64,000 bases of DNA from Acanthornis magna (lineage: Eukaryota; Chordata; Aves; Passeriformes; Acanthizidae): NCBI GenBank assembly GCA_036785705.1, contig JAWUZG010000014.1, positions 124,001 through 188,000 of the forward strand. Reading direction: 5' to 3'. A model generated the notes under the pieces. The model was not told where the DNA came from and did no database searches. It saw nothing but the letters and a program-made list of their open reading frames with translations. A program made the position numbers and the translations under genes. Each line of letters opens with the position of its first letter. The first letter of the stretch is position 1. Below are positions 49,735 through 59,103 of this stretch, one piece after another.

Positions 49735-50140
49735 TGTTGTGGAGGATCTCATGGGTCATTACACACAGACCAATATGATCAGGTGAAGCCGTTTATTACA
49801 GATCAGAAGGCTACTCATTTACATTTTCTACTTCTCTATATGCAAGCAATACATTGGTTACTAGCTACTCGTTTACACATCTAAGCAAATCACGGGAGTG
49901 ATGGTGAGCTGTCATACAAACGCTGCTGCTGCTGCTCTGCCCCATTAAGATTCTACAACCTGGCGTTCACACACTCCGTTGTTTACATTCTTGGAATTGC
50001 TAGACTTGGCAGCTAATTCCCCACAGCTGCACTTCAAGGACATATTTACCTTCTTGCTTATTTTGCTCAGCTAAGTTAAGGCTGCATTGTGCATGTCTCA
50101 GTGCCTTGACTATTAAGAATCCCTCAAAAGAACCCCAACA
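49735..50140 (-). mobile_element. 5' LTR of a minus-strand class II ERV
   Basis: A 406 bp element in minus orientation starts TGTTGGGG (50140) and ends CCACAACA (49735), giving TGTTG/CAACA ends followed by the primer site. An AATAAA lies at 49792-49797 on the minus strand, consistent with the R region. It has no visible similarity to the LTR at 43607-43967. Confidence 0.8.
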
Positions 50141-50517
50141 TGGAGCCCCCAAACCCTGGCAGCATCTTGGGGGCTGGGTCTGGTGGCAGCTTTGGGGGTC
50201 TGGGGGGTCACAACTGCCCTGAAACCCCTTCCCAGCCCCAGAGCCAATGCCGGACCTCTCAAACCACCCAACAGCTTCCCATAGGATCTCCCAATCCAGT
50301 CCGTGACACATAAATTGCCCCAAGAGACACCGAAAGCCCTTTACCATATCCCCCAAGACCCACCTAATATCTCTCCAAGCCACACACCCCAGCTTGGACC
50401 CCAAACCTCCCTCACAGACCCCACCAAGACCTCTCTCAGCACCACAGATGCCCCCAAGAACCACAAAAGGCCCTCCCAATCCCCACAGGACCCCCAAATG
50501 TCCCTCCCAGCCCCCCA
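50141..50517. other. GC-rich interval upstream of the MHC fragment
   Basis: Runs of CCCCAA-type sequence resembling avian MHC class II intronic sequence. No exon is recognised. It may be intron 1 of the decayed MHC class II beta copy that follows. Confidence 0.4.
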
Positions 50518-50715
50518 TGGCATTGACCAGGAGAGGCTGGTGGACAGGAACATCCACAGCCAGGAGCAGCTCGGGCACTTCAGCAGCGATTTGGGCACTT
50601 GGAGGGGCATACCCCAAATGGGGAGACCCAGGCCAGGGACTGGGACAGACAACCGGAATTCCTAGAGAACAGATGGGCTCAGGTGGACACGTTCTGCTGC
50701 CACAACTATGAGATC
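50518..50715 (+). pseudogene. MHC class II beta exon 2 fragment (beta-1 domain), frameshifted
   Basis: Plus-strand reading gives QERLVDRNIHSQEQLGHFSSDLG and, after a frameshift near 50600, a second frame with PNGETQARDWDRQPEFLE and then WAQVDTFCCHNYE. In order these correspond to the LDR.I..REQ..HFDSD segment, the PLGEPQA..W..QP segment and the terminal C.HNYE of the peptide-binding beta-1 domain. The amino-terminal half with the first Cys is not recognisable, and there is no functional reading frame. Leader and later exons are absent nearby on this strand. Confidence 0.75.
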
Positions 50716-50830
50716 ATGGCACTGTCCCTTGGCCTGGGCAGTCCCAGAACACCCAAACCCTCGATGAACCCCAAATTCACCCTCAAATGCCAGGAAAATG
50801 GTGCAGATTTCAATCTCTTTGTTTCATTTC

Positions 50831-50836
50831 TTTATT
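50831..50836 (-). terminator. Polyadenylation signal of the zinc-finger gene
   Basis: AATAAA on the minus strand, about 400 bp downstream of the zinc-finger stop codon and the first consensus signal in a suitable place. The interval 50837-51231 would be the 3' UTR. Confidence 0.55.
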
Positions 50837-51129
50837 TTTACCCCAACTTTGGTAGTTTTGACAGGATGAAGAAGGAAATTATTTAGGTTGGAAAAGAACT
50901 CCAAGATCCTCCAGCATTGCTTGATGCCACCAGAAGAAACAATTGGAAAGAGCAGGTGAGATTTTTTTGGCTGTAACATTAATAAATCAGGTCTTCCCAA
51001 TGAATTTCCAATGTTAATCTGAGTCCCAATGGATGTTCCTGCCCCTGCGTTTGTCCAGGTGACTACAGGAAATCTGAGGACATGGAAGCCACCAGCCAGG
51101 TGTCCTCCCAGTGTTGGTCACAGGGAGTG

Positions 51130-51231
51130 TGGGTAAACAGGGCTCTCCCCAATGTGGGTCGTCTGAGGGGTGATGAAGTTGGAGCAGCACACGAAGCTCT
51201 TCCCACACTCAGGGCACTCGCAGGGCTTCCC
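51130..51231 (-). pseudogene. Degenerate twelfth zinc finger beyond the stop
   Basis: Directly after the TAA, in the same frame, the sequence reads CECPECGKSFVCCSNF and then TPQTTHIGE. This is a C2H2 finger in which the first zinc-binding His is replaced by Pro. It is either an ancestral extra finger cut off by the stop or normal 3' UTR of this family. Confidence 0.6.
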
Positions 51232-52705
51232 TTACTGGTGCCTCCGCTGGTGTTGGGTCAAGTGAGAGCTCCTGGAGAAGCTCTTCCCACACTTGGGACA
51301 CTCATAGGGCCTCTCCCCTGTGTGGATTTGCCAGTGCGTCATGAGGGTAGAGTTGTGCTTGAAGCCCTTCCTGCAGTTGGGGCAGCGGAAGGGCCTCTCC
51401 TCTGTGTGAATCCGCTGATGCATGAAGAGACCTGAGCTGGTTGGAAATCTCCTCCCACATTTGAGACACTCGAAAGGCCTCTCCCCTGTGTGGATCCTCT
51501 GGTGGCGGATCAGGTTGGAGCTCTGGCTGAAGCTCTTCCCACATTCCCCACATTCATAGGGCCGTTCTCTGGTGGGAGATCAGGCTGGAGATGCAGCTGA
51601 AGCTCATTCCACATTGCCCACACTCGTAGGGCCTCTCCCCTGTATGGATGCGCCGGTGGGTGATGAGGTGGGAGTTGAGCTTGAAACCCTTCCTGCAGTC
51701 AGGGCAGCGGAAGGGCCTCTCCTCTGTGTGAATCCGCTGGTGCATGAGGAGGTTGGATCTGGTCTGAAACCTCTTCCCACACACAGAACACTCATAGGGC
51801 CTCTCCCCAGAGTGGATCATCTGGTGGCGGATCAGGAGGGATCTTGTGCTGAAGCCCTTCCCACATGCCCCACACTTGTAGGGCCTCTCCCCAGTATGGA
51901 TGCGCCGGTGCCTGATGAGGGTGGAGTTTTGCTTGAAGCCCTTCCTGCACTCAGGGCAGCGGAAGGGCCTCTCCTCCGTGTGAATCTGCTGATGCATGAG
52001 GAGGTTGGATCTGGTCTGAAACCTCTTCCCACACTCGGGACACTCGTAGGGCCTCTCCCCTGTGTGGATCCTCTGGTGGACCATCAGGCGGGATCTCTTG
52101 CTGAAGCCCTTTCCACATTCCCCACACTTGTAGGGCTTCTCCCCATCATGGAGCTTCTCAGGGACCACCAGGGCCAAGCTCTGGCTGAAGCCCCGGACAC
52201 CTTCCTGGCACAGGGTGGGTCTTTCCTCCTCACAGCGCTCTGGACTGGGTTTTCAGCCCCTCCTTGTGCGGCATCTCTGGGGCTTTTCCTCCCTCTTGAA
52301 CTCCTGTGTCATGGAGCCGCTAAAAACGGCCTCTTCCACCAGGTTCTGCCCCAAGGGCTTGCCCTCCCTGGTCTCCGTCTGCAGCTCATTGCCTGGGGAG
52401 GAAGGACAAGGAGAGGATGGGATTTGCCTCTGTGCCACAGGGAAGGGGAAGGACATCCCCCAATCTGTCCCTGCAGGACAGCATTGGCAGCGGGGTTGTC
52501 CTGCAGCCGGGGATGATGCTGGGCTGGGAGATGGAGTGGAAGAGAGGGGGAAAGGGGCAGTGACTTCCTCCTCACCTGCCTGCAGGTCCTCGTCCATCTT
52601 CCTCTTCCTCACAGCCTCCTTCTCCGGCTGCCCAAGGTTTGGGAATGGGAAATCCTGGTTTGGGTAAAAAAAAGGTGTGAGTGCCTTGGGTTGGGGGTTC
52701 CTCAT
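51232..52705 (-). pseudogene. C2H2 zinc-finger gene, two coding exons, disrupted
   Basis: Predicted nuclear DNA-binding protein of the large bird poly-zinc-finger family. The first coding exon, 52576-52705, begins MRNPQPKAL, contains KEAVRKRKM and ends at a CAG|GTGAGG donor. The second, 51232-52392, follows a CCCCAG acceptor, and the phases agree (G|GC). Eleven C2H2 fingers with TGERP or TEERP linkers follow. Residues at helix positions -1, 2, 3 and 6 are KSRV, TSNM, QSTR, TSLR, TSNM, LSHT, CSSS, QSNR, TSGM, HSTT and RSHQ. Fingers show a three-finger period (2 resembles 5 and 9; 3 resembles 6 and 10). Two breaks are visible: an in-frame TGA at 52253-52255 between the N-terminal part and the fingers, and a loss of about 16 bases in the linker between fingers 7 and 8 (51568/51569). 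Translation from 52177 could still give a seven-finger protein ending at 51554. There is no KRAB or SCAN domain in the window. Confidence 0.85.
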
Positions 52706-53199
52706 GCCCAGGCCCAGCTCAGGCAGTGACTAGGTGTTCTGTTTCTATAAAATCCTCCAAATATGAAGAGTGACCCCCAAAAAAGCCTCCCAGGAGTTCC
52801 CCCTTTCCACTCTCCTGTCTTTGGGGTGCTGGGGTTCCCCCTTCTCAAAGCTGCTGGGGCTCCCAAGGGTCCTGGGGATCCCCCTTCTCCGGGCTCCAGC
52901 TTAGGGATGCCGTGGGGTTTTGGTGGTCCCAGGGGTCCCTTCTTCCCTGATGATGCTTTGGCTCCCAGGGTCCCCCTATCCAGGTTCCCCCCACACCAGG
53001 CACTCGGGGCTTCCCCCTCTCTTCGCCGCCCCTTTCAGCATCACAGTGTCCCAGCCCTGCCTCATCTCCAGGCTCCCCCACCCCTCCAGGCTGCCGGGGG
53101 TCCCCCAGCTCCACTATCGCCCCTCTCTGCTCTCTCCACTCTGGGAGACCTGCGTTTTACCTCCCGGCTCTCCGGGGGATCGCCTAAACCGATGTCCTC
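52706..53199. other. Upstream region of the zinc-finger gene
   Basis: CCCC/GGGG-rich intergenic or intronic sequence. The part 52744-52843 is homologous to 63905-64000 at the right window edge. No exon is recognised. Confidence 0.5.
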
Positions 53200-53590
53200 T
53201 CCCACCAATACCAGGCAATTCCCACATGGACCCCTCCAGTATTCCCCCAAGGTCCATTTAAGGCTCTGCTTTGGAATCTTGCAAGATCCAAACATCCCCT
53301 CTGGCCCAGAAAATCCTCACCAGGGACATGCAAAGATATCTGGGATTCAATTCCAGAAACTGCGAGTCCCAAATACCCCTCCAAAAAAACAACCCTCCGG
53401 AAGACGCCCTGGTAGATTTGGGGAAAGCTCACCCTCCCTGGTCACCTGTGGAACGTGTGGTGGGCAATGATCCCAGAGCCAGGGGTGCTGCAGACACAGT
53501 GGGTGGTGAAACCTCATGGCTCTCCTGCTCCTCCTTTTCCTGCTCCTCCTCCTCCTCTCTCCCTCCTCTTCCTCCAAATCCACCTCCGCT
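53200..53590 (-). repeat. Duplicated segment A with possible non-coding 5' exon
   Basis: Homologous to 54745-55140: both share the atccaaacatc stretch, a tract beginning near CCTGGTCACCTGTGG, and a CTCCTCCT-rich block. On the minus strand both carry CCACAG|GTGACC, a plausible splice donor after a purine-rich GAGGAGCAGGA stretch, as expected for a 5' untranslated exon of a zinc-finger gene. Whether it is transcribed cannot be seen. Confidence 0.5.
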
Positions 53591-54109
53591 CTTCCCCAAG
53601 GCACCCTTTCCCCACCCTCCTCTGCCCCACAGCTGCTGCAGCACAGGCTGCTGGGATTGGGGAAGCCCCTGATTAGCCCCAGAGATGGAGAGGGGGCTTG
53701 GGAACCCTCCAGTGCAGATCCACCTCCCCCAGAGTCCCAGGGTATTGCTCTGGGGATCAAGTGCTGGGGGACAGGGTTGAACCCCCATTCAACGGCCCTT
53801 CTCCTTTCCCAACCCCACATTTCCCTCCCCTCTCCTCCCCTTTCCCATCCTTCTCCCAATCCACAGACCACTCCCAACTCAATTTCGGCGTCCCATCCCC
53901 CACCCGCTCTCTTTGGGGGTCCCAGACCCCTCTTTTCCACTGCTCTTCTCTCCCTTTCACCACCGTCCCCTCAATCCCCAACCCCCCTCTCCCATGATTG
54001 CTTTTGGGGCTTCCAGGCCCCTCCTGCCCACTTTGGGGTTCCCAATCCCCATTTTGCTCCGTCTGGGGTCCCAGCCCCCACCCCCCTTCTCACCGCGCCT
54101 CCCGCTCAC
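53591..54109. other. CCCC-rich interval downstream of the MHC leader exon
   Basis: On the minus strand this would be intron 1 of an MHC class II beta gene. I looked for an exon 2 (beta-1 domain motifs) and found none. Long plus-strand ORFs here, such as 53516-54529, are low-complexity Pro/Ser readings. Confidence 0.5.
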
Positions 54110-54180
54110 CCCGCGGCCGGGGGCACTCCCAGCACCACCAGTGCCACCAGGACGGCCCCAGCTGCCCCCACACGGCCCAT
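54110..54180 (-). pseudogene. Orphan MHC class II beta leader exon
   Basis: The minus strand has ATG at 54180 followed by 23 codons reading MGRVGAAGAVLVALVVLGVP and ending PAAG, then a GGGTGAGC splice donor at 54109. This is the signal peptide and exon 1 structure of avian MHC class II beta chains, including the split Gly codon. The leader itself is intact. No beta-1, beta-2 or transmembrane exon follows within 2.8 kb on the minus strand; the next coding sequence is the zinc-finger gene. It is probably left over from duplication or deletion. A leader used by a chimeric transcript cannot be excluded. Confidence 0.8.
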
Positions 54181-54744
54181 GCCCAGCGCCAGGCAGGTGC
54201 CCACAGCCCCAAAGCAGCCGCGCTCTGCCCTGGGGGGTCCCCAAAGCAGCCCCGCCCCGCGCGGCACTGCGAGCACCAGGCCGGAGCAGTGCGGAGCGCG
54301 GACGGGCGGCATCAGCCGTGCCTGGGCAGGGCCGGGCCCCACGGGGCTCCGCCTGCACTCAGCCCCGCCGGGACAGCGCCCAGCGGGGGGGCCCGGCCTG
54401 CCCGCCCCCCACCTCCCCCTCCCCAAATTCTGCTCCCGGCGCCGCTGGAGCCGAGGGGGGCACAGGGGGGCTCCAGAGGTGCCAGAGACACATGTCCCCC
54501 GCTGCCAGTGCCACCTCCCGAAGGATTAGGGGCACCCCAAAACTCCCTCACAGGTGGCTGATACCCTGCAAGCCCCGAAGGACTGGGGTCCCCCCGCCTT
54601 CATCACCCCCAACCTTCGGCTGCCTCATCCCAGGCCCCAGCCCACACATCCCCCTCCCCCACACTTCATCCCACACCCCAATCCACATCCCACCCTGCCC
54701 GGGCCCCAGCCCACCCCATCCCACTTCTCTCGGCAGCCGCCACT
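54181..54744. other. GC-rich region upstream of the MHC leader
   Basis: It contains GGGGCGGGGC-type boxes (near 54250) on the minus strand, where an MHC promoter would lie. I did not find convincing X and Y boxes. Confidence 0.4.
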
Positions 54745-55140
54745 GAGAACCCCCCAAAAACCCGCGTGCCGGGGACTCCCCAGTATCCCCCCAGGGCCAT
54801 TTGCAACTCACATTTGGAGTCCTGCAACATCCAAACATCAGCCCCCTCCCCCACAAAAAAAAACCCAAACAAACAAAGCCTCCCAGGATCAGCCAAAGAT
54901 ATTTGGGGCTCGGTTCTGGAGTCCTACAAGCTCCAAAAATTTCGCTCTCCGAAAAAGAACCCCACGCACCGCACAAGATCTTTCGGGCGAGCTCCCCCTG
55001 CCCGGTCACCTGTGGGATGTGGGGGGCGATGCTCCCGGGGCCAAGGGTTGCGGGCACAGAGAGCGATGGACACACGTGGCAGCTCCTTTTCCTGCTTCTC
55101 TTGCTGCTGCTGCTCCACCCTTCCTCTTCCTCCCGCTCCT
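54745..55140 (-). repeat. Duplicated segment B
   Basis: Partner of 53200-53590, clearly diverged, with the same CCACAG|GTGACC donor-like site on the minus strand (near 55009). The two copies flank the MHC leader exon. Confidence 0.5.
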
Positions 55141-55330
55141 CCCCCTCTATCCCTCCGCCCCGCCTTTCCACCTCCTCTGTCCCTCATCCTCATCTCCTGG
55201 TCCTGCTCCTCCTCCTCCTGTTCTTTGGCACTCCCATCCCGGCTCTGTATGACATCATCCCTGGGGCCATCCCGTGCTCAGCAGAGCATCGTGCGCTCTG
55301 CCAGCACTCTCTGCCCCTTAGGGATGGATT

Positions 55331-55787
55331 ATATATATATACATATAGAGAGATATTGATATTGATGTTTATATATTCTTTTATATATATGTATATAATA
55401 AGTTAAATACTGTTAAGTTCTGTTATTTTGCTAAATTGTTAAGTTTAAGGTATGTTATGTTTAAAGTATAAGTTAAGTGCTGTTAAGTTTGAGGGTTGTG
55501 ACGCTTTTAGGCAGTATTCCTTTTATCCTTGCCCTCACTGTCCTTTTGTCGCACACACCTAAACACAAACACAAAGAGGTCCAGGTCTCAGTTCATTTCT
55601 AGTTCGATTGCCTGGATTTCCTTGATTTTGTTATTGCTTTTTTCCTTTGCTGTGCCTGAACTGTCCAGTCAGGAGTAGAGTGACTCTTGCCAAGGAACTC
55701 TGTTGTGCTGTCGCTTAATATTAAATCTGGTTTTTGCTGATCCCTTGCTGGGGATTTTTTAAGCGCTCTCAACCCCTCGTTCGTAAG
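55331..55787 (+). mobile_element. ERV-L-type LTR with AT microsatellite
   Basis: Starts in a TA-rich microsatellite (55331-55404), continues with TTAAG-rich sequence, and ends with TTAATATTAAATCTGG, TTGCTGGGGATTTTT and CAACCCCTCGTTCGTAA, a characteristic 3' end of bird ERV-L-type LTRs. The 5' boundary is uncertain and no adjacent internal region is recognised. Confidence 0.55.
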
Positions 55788-56059
55788 AGGCAGAAGGAAC
55801 CCTGGCCCAGGCTCTCACCCTGGGAGACACAGGGACACTGCCGGGGGGTCCCTGTCCCCCTGTCCCACCCCCACGGCCCCATCCCCCCCTGTCCCCGTGT
55901 CAGGCTCTGCGGGTCAATCTCGTGGAACATCCTCTGGGGGAGGCTGCGGCACCAGGGGGCAGGGGGGGACCCGGGGGGACAGGGGACCCTGCTGTGCACG
56001 AGCAGCATTGGACTTCTCCGGGGGGAGCTGTGAGGGGGGCTGGGGCAGAGTGACCTCCC
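55788..56059. other. G/C-rich interval, nothing recognised
   Basis: CCCCTGTCC and GGGGGAC runs, no ORF with recognisable features. Confidence 0.4.
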
Positions 56060-56762
56060 CAGTGACCACACACAGCCCCTGTGATGTCACAGCCTACTCT
56101 GTGATGTCACACAGACCACTCTGTGATGTCATACAGCCACCCTGTGATGTCACCGCCTGCTCTGTGATGTCACACAGTCCCCTCTATGATGCCTTAACTG
56201 CTCCATGGCCTCACACAACCAACTCAGAGATGTCATAGCCCAATCTGTGTCCTCACACAACCCACTCTGGGATGTCACACAGCCACTTTCTGACATCACA
56301 GCTGCCCTGGGGCTCTGTGACACAGCCCCAGAGGTGCCTATGGCTATGACACAGCCCCCTCTGGGCCATGGCACAGCCCCTGCCAATGCTGAGCACCTGG
56401 GAGCTCTGGCTGTGCCCTGCTGGTGTCCCTGAGCTGCCCTGGCAGTGCCCCAGCCCTGCTGGGTTGTGCACAGGAGCTGCTCCTGGGCACAGCTGTCTCT
56501 CTGCAGCGCTGCCGCTTGCCAGGAGCTGCCTCTGTGCCAGGAGCCCGGCCCAGCTCAGCAGCACAGCCACAGCACAGGGACTCCAATGAGCCTCGTGGGG
56601 CTTTGCTGCTGTTTACATCAGACTCAGTCCCTCTGAGTGTGTTCAAATAACTTCTCAAGAACTCAAAGTTAAAGTGAAATACTGAAGTTTCTTGAAGTTC
56701 TAATAAATCCCACAGTGCGACATGACTGAGAAAGTGTCCCCAGGCTCCAGTTAGAGCAGAAC
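56060..56762. repeat. Dispersed partial copy of the macrosatellite monomer
   Basis: Matches the minisatellite and following ~600 bp of the monomer (offsets about 1440-2060) on the same strand, including the 29 bp piece missing from copy 1. From 56280 to 56640 it is close to array copies; the TGTGATGTCACA block and the last 80 bp are more diverged. Homology stops at agcagaac (about 56762). It shows that this sequence also exists outside the tandem array. Confidence 0.88.
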
Positions 56763-56880
56763 ACTACAGGCAGTGATGGCAGGTGGGGACAAGCAAGGGA
56801 AAGGTGTCTCTGATGCTGAGCCAACCTGGATGTGTTTCAGGAATCCAAAGGGCCAAGCCCTGAGCTCCAACCCTGGCGAA
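56763..56880. other. Left flank of the provirus
   Basis: Short unassigned sequence between the dispersed monomer and the LTR. I find no target-site duplication matching the bases after the 3' LTR. Confidence 0.4.
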
Positions 56881-57241
56881 TGTGGAGTTACAGCTAGAAA
56901 GGAGAAGTGAGAGCACTGCTAAACTTAAGTCAGAAGTGAACACAGCAACGCTGTTAGGCCGCAAACCATGGCAGGCAGTGCGGCCTACCACAAAATAGAG
57001 AGCATAAGAGAGAAGCATATTTGGTATGTATCTGTACTGGTCAGTTCTAGCTTTTAGTTTTGCAATGTTATTAAAAAACACAGATATGGTTGTTATAGTG
57101 ATTACCATTTATATGAGAATCTATTTTTAGCTACTGCTGAAAAAGTATAAATACTCAGCTCTGTATCAATAACATCGGCTTTTTGCATCAATGCAATGTG
57201 CCCCATCTCTTCCATCGCCCATAGCCACATGTCACTCAACA
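56881..57241 (+). mobile_element. 5' LTR of a class II provirus
   Basis: 361 bp, TGTGGAG to CAACA. A TATAAAT box lies at 57146-57152. The polyadenylation signal has decayed to AATAAC (57168-57173). I count roughly 48 differences from the 3' LTR by eye, about 13 percent. Confidence 0.9.
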
Positions 57242-57438
57242 ACTGCTGCCCTGTGTGGGGACCGGAATTGCCTTTTGGTGATGGACAGTGAGCCCTGCAG
57301 AACTTCAGGGTTTTGCCGAAGTTGAAGCTGCAGGACAGCAAGAGCCTTCGGGATTGTGGTTAAACTGTGGGAAGAAGCAGGAGCCACTTTGGTTGGCAAC
57401 TGATCCTCTGGAAAAGAGGTGAGTTGCTCCAGGGGACT
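57242..57438 (+). other. Retroviral leader, primer site uncertain
   Basis: Untranslated leader between LTR and gag. The best primer-site candidate is TGGGGACC at 57255, 13 bases beyond the LTR, which is farther than usual. I could not assign a tRNA. Confidence 0.5.
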
Positions 57439-58226
57439 ATGGGCCAGAGTCAGGGGATGACCGGCCCAGAAAGAGACATTTTCCACCTTATGTCAAAGTT
57501 GCCAGACAAGCAAGGCAAATCTTTGCCTGCGCATGATTTAAAACTTTTACTTAAATGGAGTGCGTTTAACCTACAAGGGGTAACTCAGTCCACAATTTTT
57601 ATGGCGGATTTGTGGGACAGAGTAGGAGTGGAACCTTGGAATGCCGTAGCTGAAGGCAATAAAGCTGCTGCAGATATGATTCCCTCTTGGAAAGTAATTT
57701 TTGAAGCTTTAAAAGCTCAAAAAAAATCTCATGAAAAACCTCTTGCTAAAGATGAAGAAGATGCCCCTTGCCCCCCTCTGCAGAAACGGAGCCTCAAAGC
57801 TCCTCACAATCTGAAGAGACAATGCCTTTTCCACTCAAAGCTCCAGCCCCCCTTGCAACAAAAAGGGAGAGAGGGTCCTCACAATTTATAAAAGCATTTG
57901 CTGCTGGCTGTGGCAGGATGAAGAATATCCTTTTGACCCCAGACCTGTTGATCCTGAAAAAGAACCAAATTTATTTCCCCCCGACTCTCACGATACCTGG
58001 GTCCGCTTAAAACAACAAGCATTAAAAGAAGGGGATTTAGACTTTGCAACCGTAAGGGAGTCCCCTACAACTTCAAAGGTCTGTTTCAACTGCGGCAAAC
58101 CCGGTCACTTTAAAAAAGACTGCCCCGCTTCAGAAAGAGATAATCCTAAAGCCATTCCTGTGTGCCCACAATGCCGCAAAGGCCCACATCCTGCTAACCA
58201 ATGTCGCTCTAAGTATGATTCTGAAG
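57439..58226 (+). pseudogene. gag: Broken gag: matrix and nucleocapsid, capsid missing
   Basis: ATG at 57439 begins MGQSQ, a myristoylation-type Gag start, followed by a matrix-like region (LLLKWSAFNLQGV, DLWDRVGVEPWNAV). Frameshifts near 57770 and 57905 move the reading into a third frame with YPFDP and a TWVRLKQQALKEGD stretch. That leads straight into a nucleocapsid with two intact CCHC knuckles (58082-58123, CFNCGKPGHFKKDC; 58163-58204, CPQCRKGPHPANQC). Only about 50 residues separate the pre-capsid motif from the first knuckle, so essentially the whole capsid domain (usually 200 residues or more) is absent. No functional Gag is possible. Confidence 0.85.
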
Positions 58227-58309
58227 GTTGTCTGCTCCAAGGATGCCAGGGAAACTGCAACCAGAGTGCGGGACGGTGGCACCACGCTCTGACACAGATG
58301 CCTCAGCCG

Positions 58310-58530
58310 CCCTTGCAGATATCAGCTCCATGGATGCCCTCGCAGATGCAGCTCCACGGATGCCCTCGCAGATATCAGCTCCACGGATGCCCTCGCAGAT
58401 GCAGCTCCACGGATGCCCTCGCAGATATCAGCTCCACGGATGCCCTCGCATATATCAGCTCCACGGTTGCCCTCACAGATATCAGCTCCACAAATGCCCT
58501 CGCAGATATCAGCTCCACAGATGCCTGCTT
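58310..58530 (+). repeat. 26/27 bp minisatellite inside the provirus
   Basis: About eight units of ATGCCCTCGCAGATATCAGC (then TCCACGG) alternate with a one-base-shorter form. In one frame they read MPSQISAPR repeatedly, and changes of unit length shift the frame. It lies between nucleocapsid and the dUTPase-like segment, where normal proviruses have none. Confidence 0.9.
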
Positions 58531-58539
58531 GTGGGAGGG

Positions 58540-59103
58540 TCCTCAACTAGCCTTCCAGGACTCTCTGTTATCCCTGTGATTATAGCCTTAGATTCTAATG
58601 ATGAATTTAAAGCTATGGTTTGGATCCCTAATCCACCATGTTTTGTTCCACAAGGAACCCGCATAGCAAAGTTGATCCTTTTTTCACATAATTCACCATT
58701 TTCTGTAAAAAGCTATAACACCGAGGTAGAGAGGTTTGATTCCACAGAAACCCCACAAATATTATGGACACAAACAATTCCAAATAAACGTCCTATCTGC
58801 CAATGCACCCTGTCATTACAAGGACAACAAATTGGGCTCACTGATATTTTAGAAACCAGAGCTGATATCATTGTCATGTCTCAAGATAAGTGGCCTCCAA
58901 ATTGGGTCCTCATGGAGGTGCCCCAAGCCCTCACTGGGATCGGAGGAAGCAGTCGCAGCTATAAAAGTCAGCACCTAATTCGAATAACAGGACCAGAAGG
59001 CCACACAGCCTCTGTAAGACCATTTGTTTTACCTATGCCCACGGTCTTATGGGGACGAGATGTACTGTCTCAATGGGGTTTCAAAATTCAGTCTGATTTT
59101 TAG
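58540..59103 (+). pseudogene. pro: dUTPase-like tail and inactive aspartic protease
   Basis: The frame ending with TAG at 59101-59103 has a dUTPase-like C-terminal segment (VIPVIIALDSND, then IPNPPCFVPQGTRIAKLIL). A retroviral aspartic protease follows, recognised by TRADIIVMS around 58857, GIGGSS near 58940 and WGRDVLSQWG at the end. The active-site DTG triplet reads ETR, so both the catalytic Asp and the following Gly are changed. The protein would normally be made by frameshift from gag and cleave the polyproteins; this copy cannot. Confidence 0.8.

Noticed and set aside
51572..52516. 314-codon plus-strand ORF
   Set aside because: It is the antisense shadow of the zinc-finger exon, whose repeated linkers keep the opposite strand open.
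53516..54529. 337-codon Pro/Ser/Leu-rich plus-strand ORF
   Set aside because: Low-complexity CCC/TCC sequence antisense to the MHC leader exon and a donor-like site. No start context or domain supports it.
57255..57272. Definite primer-binding site for the second provirus
   Set aside because: TGGGGACC is 13 bases past the LTR and does not match a tRNA 3' end I can name.
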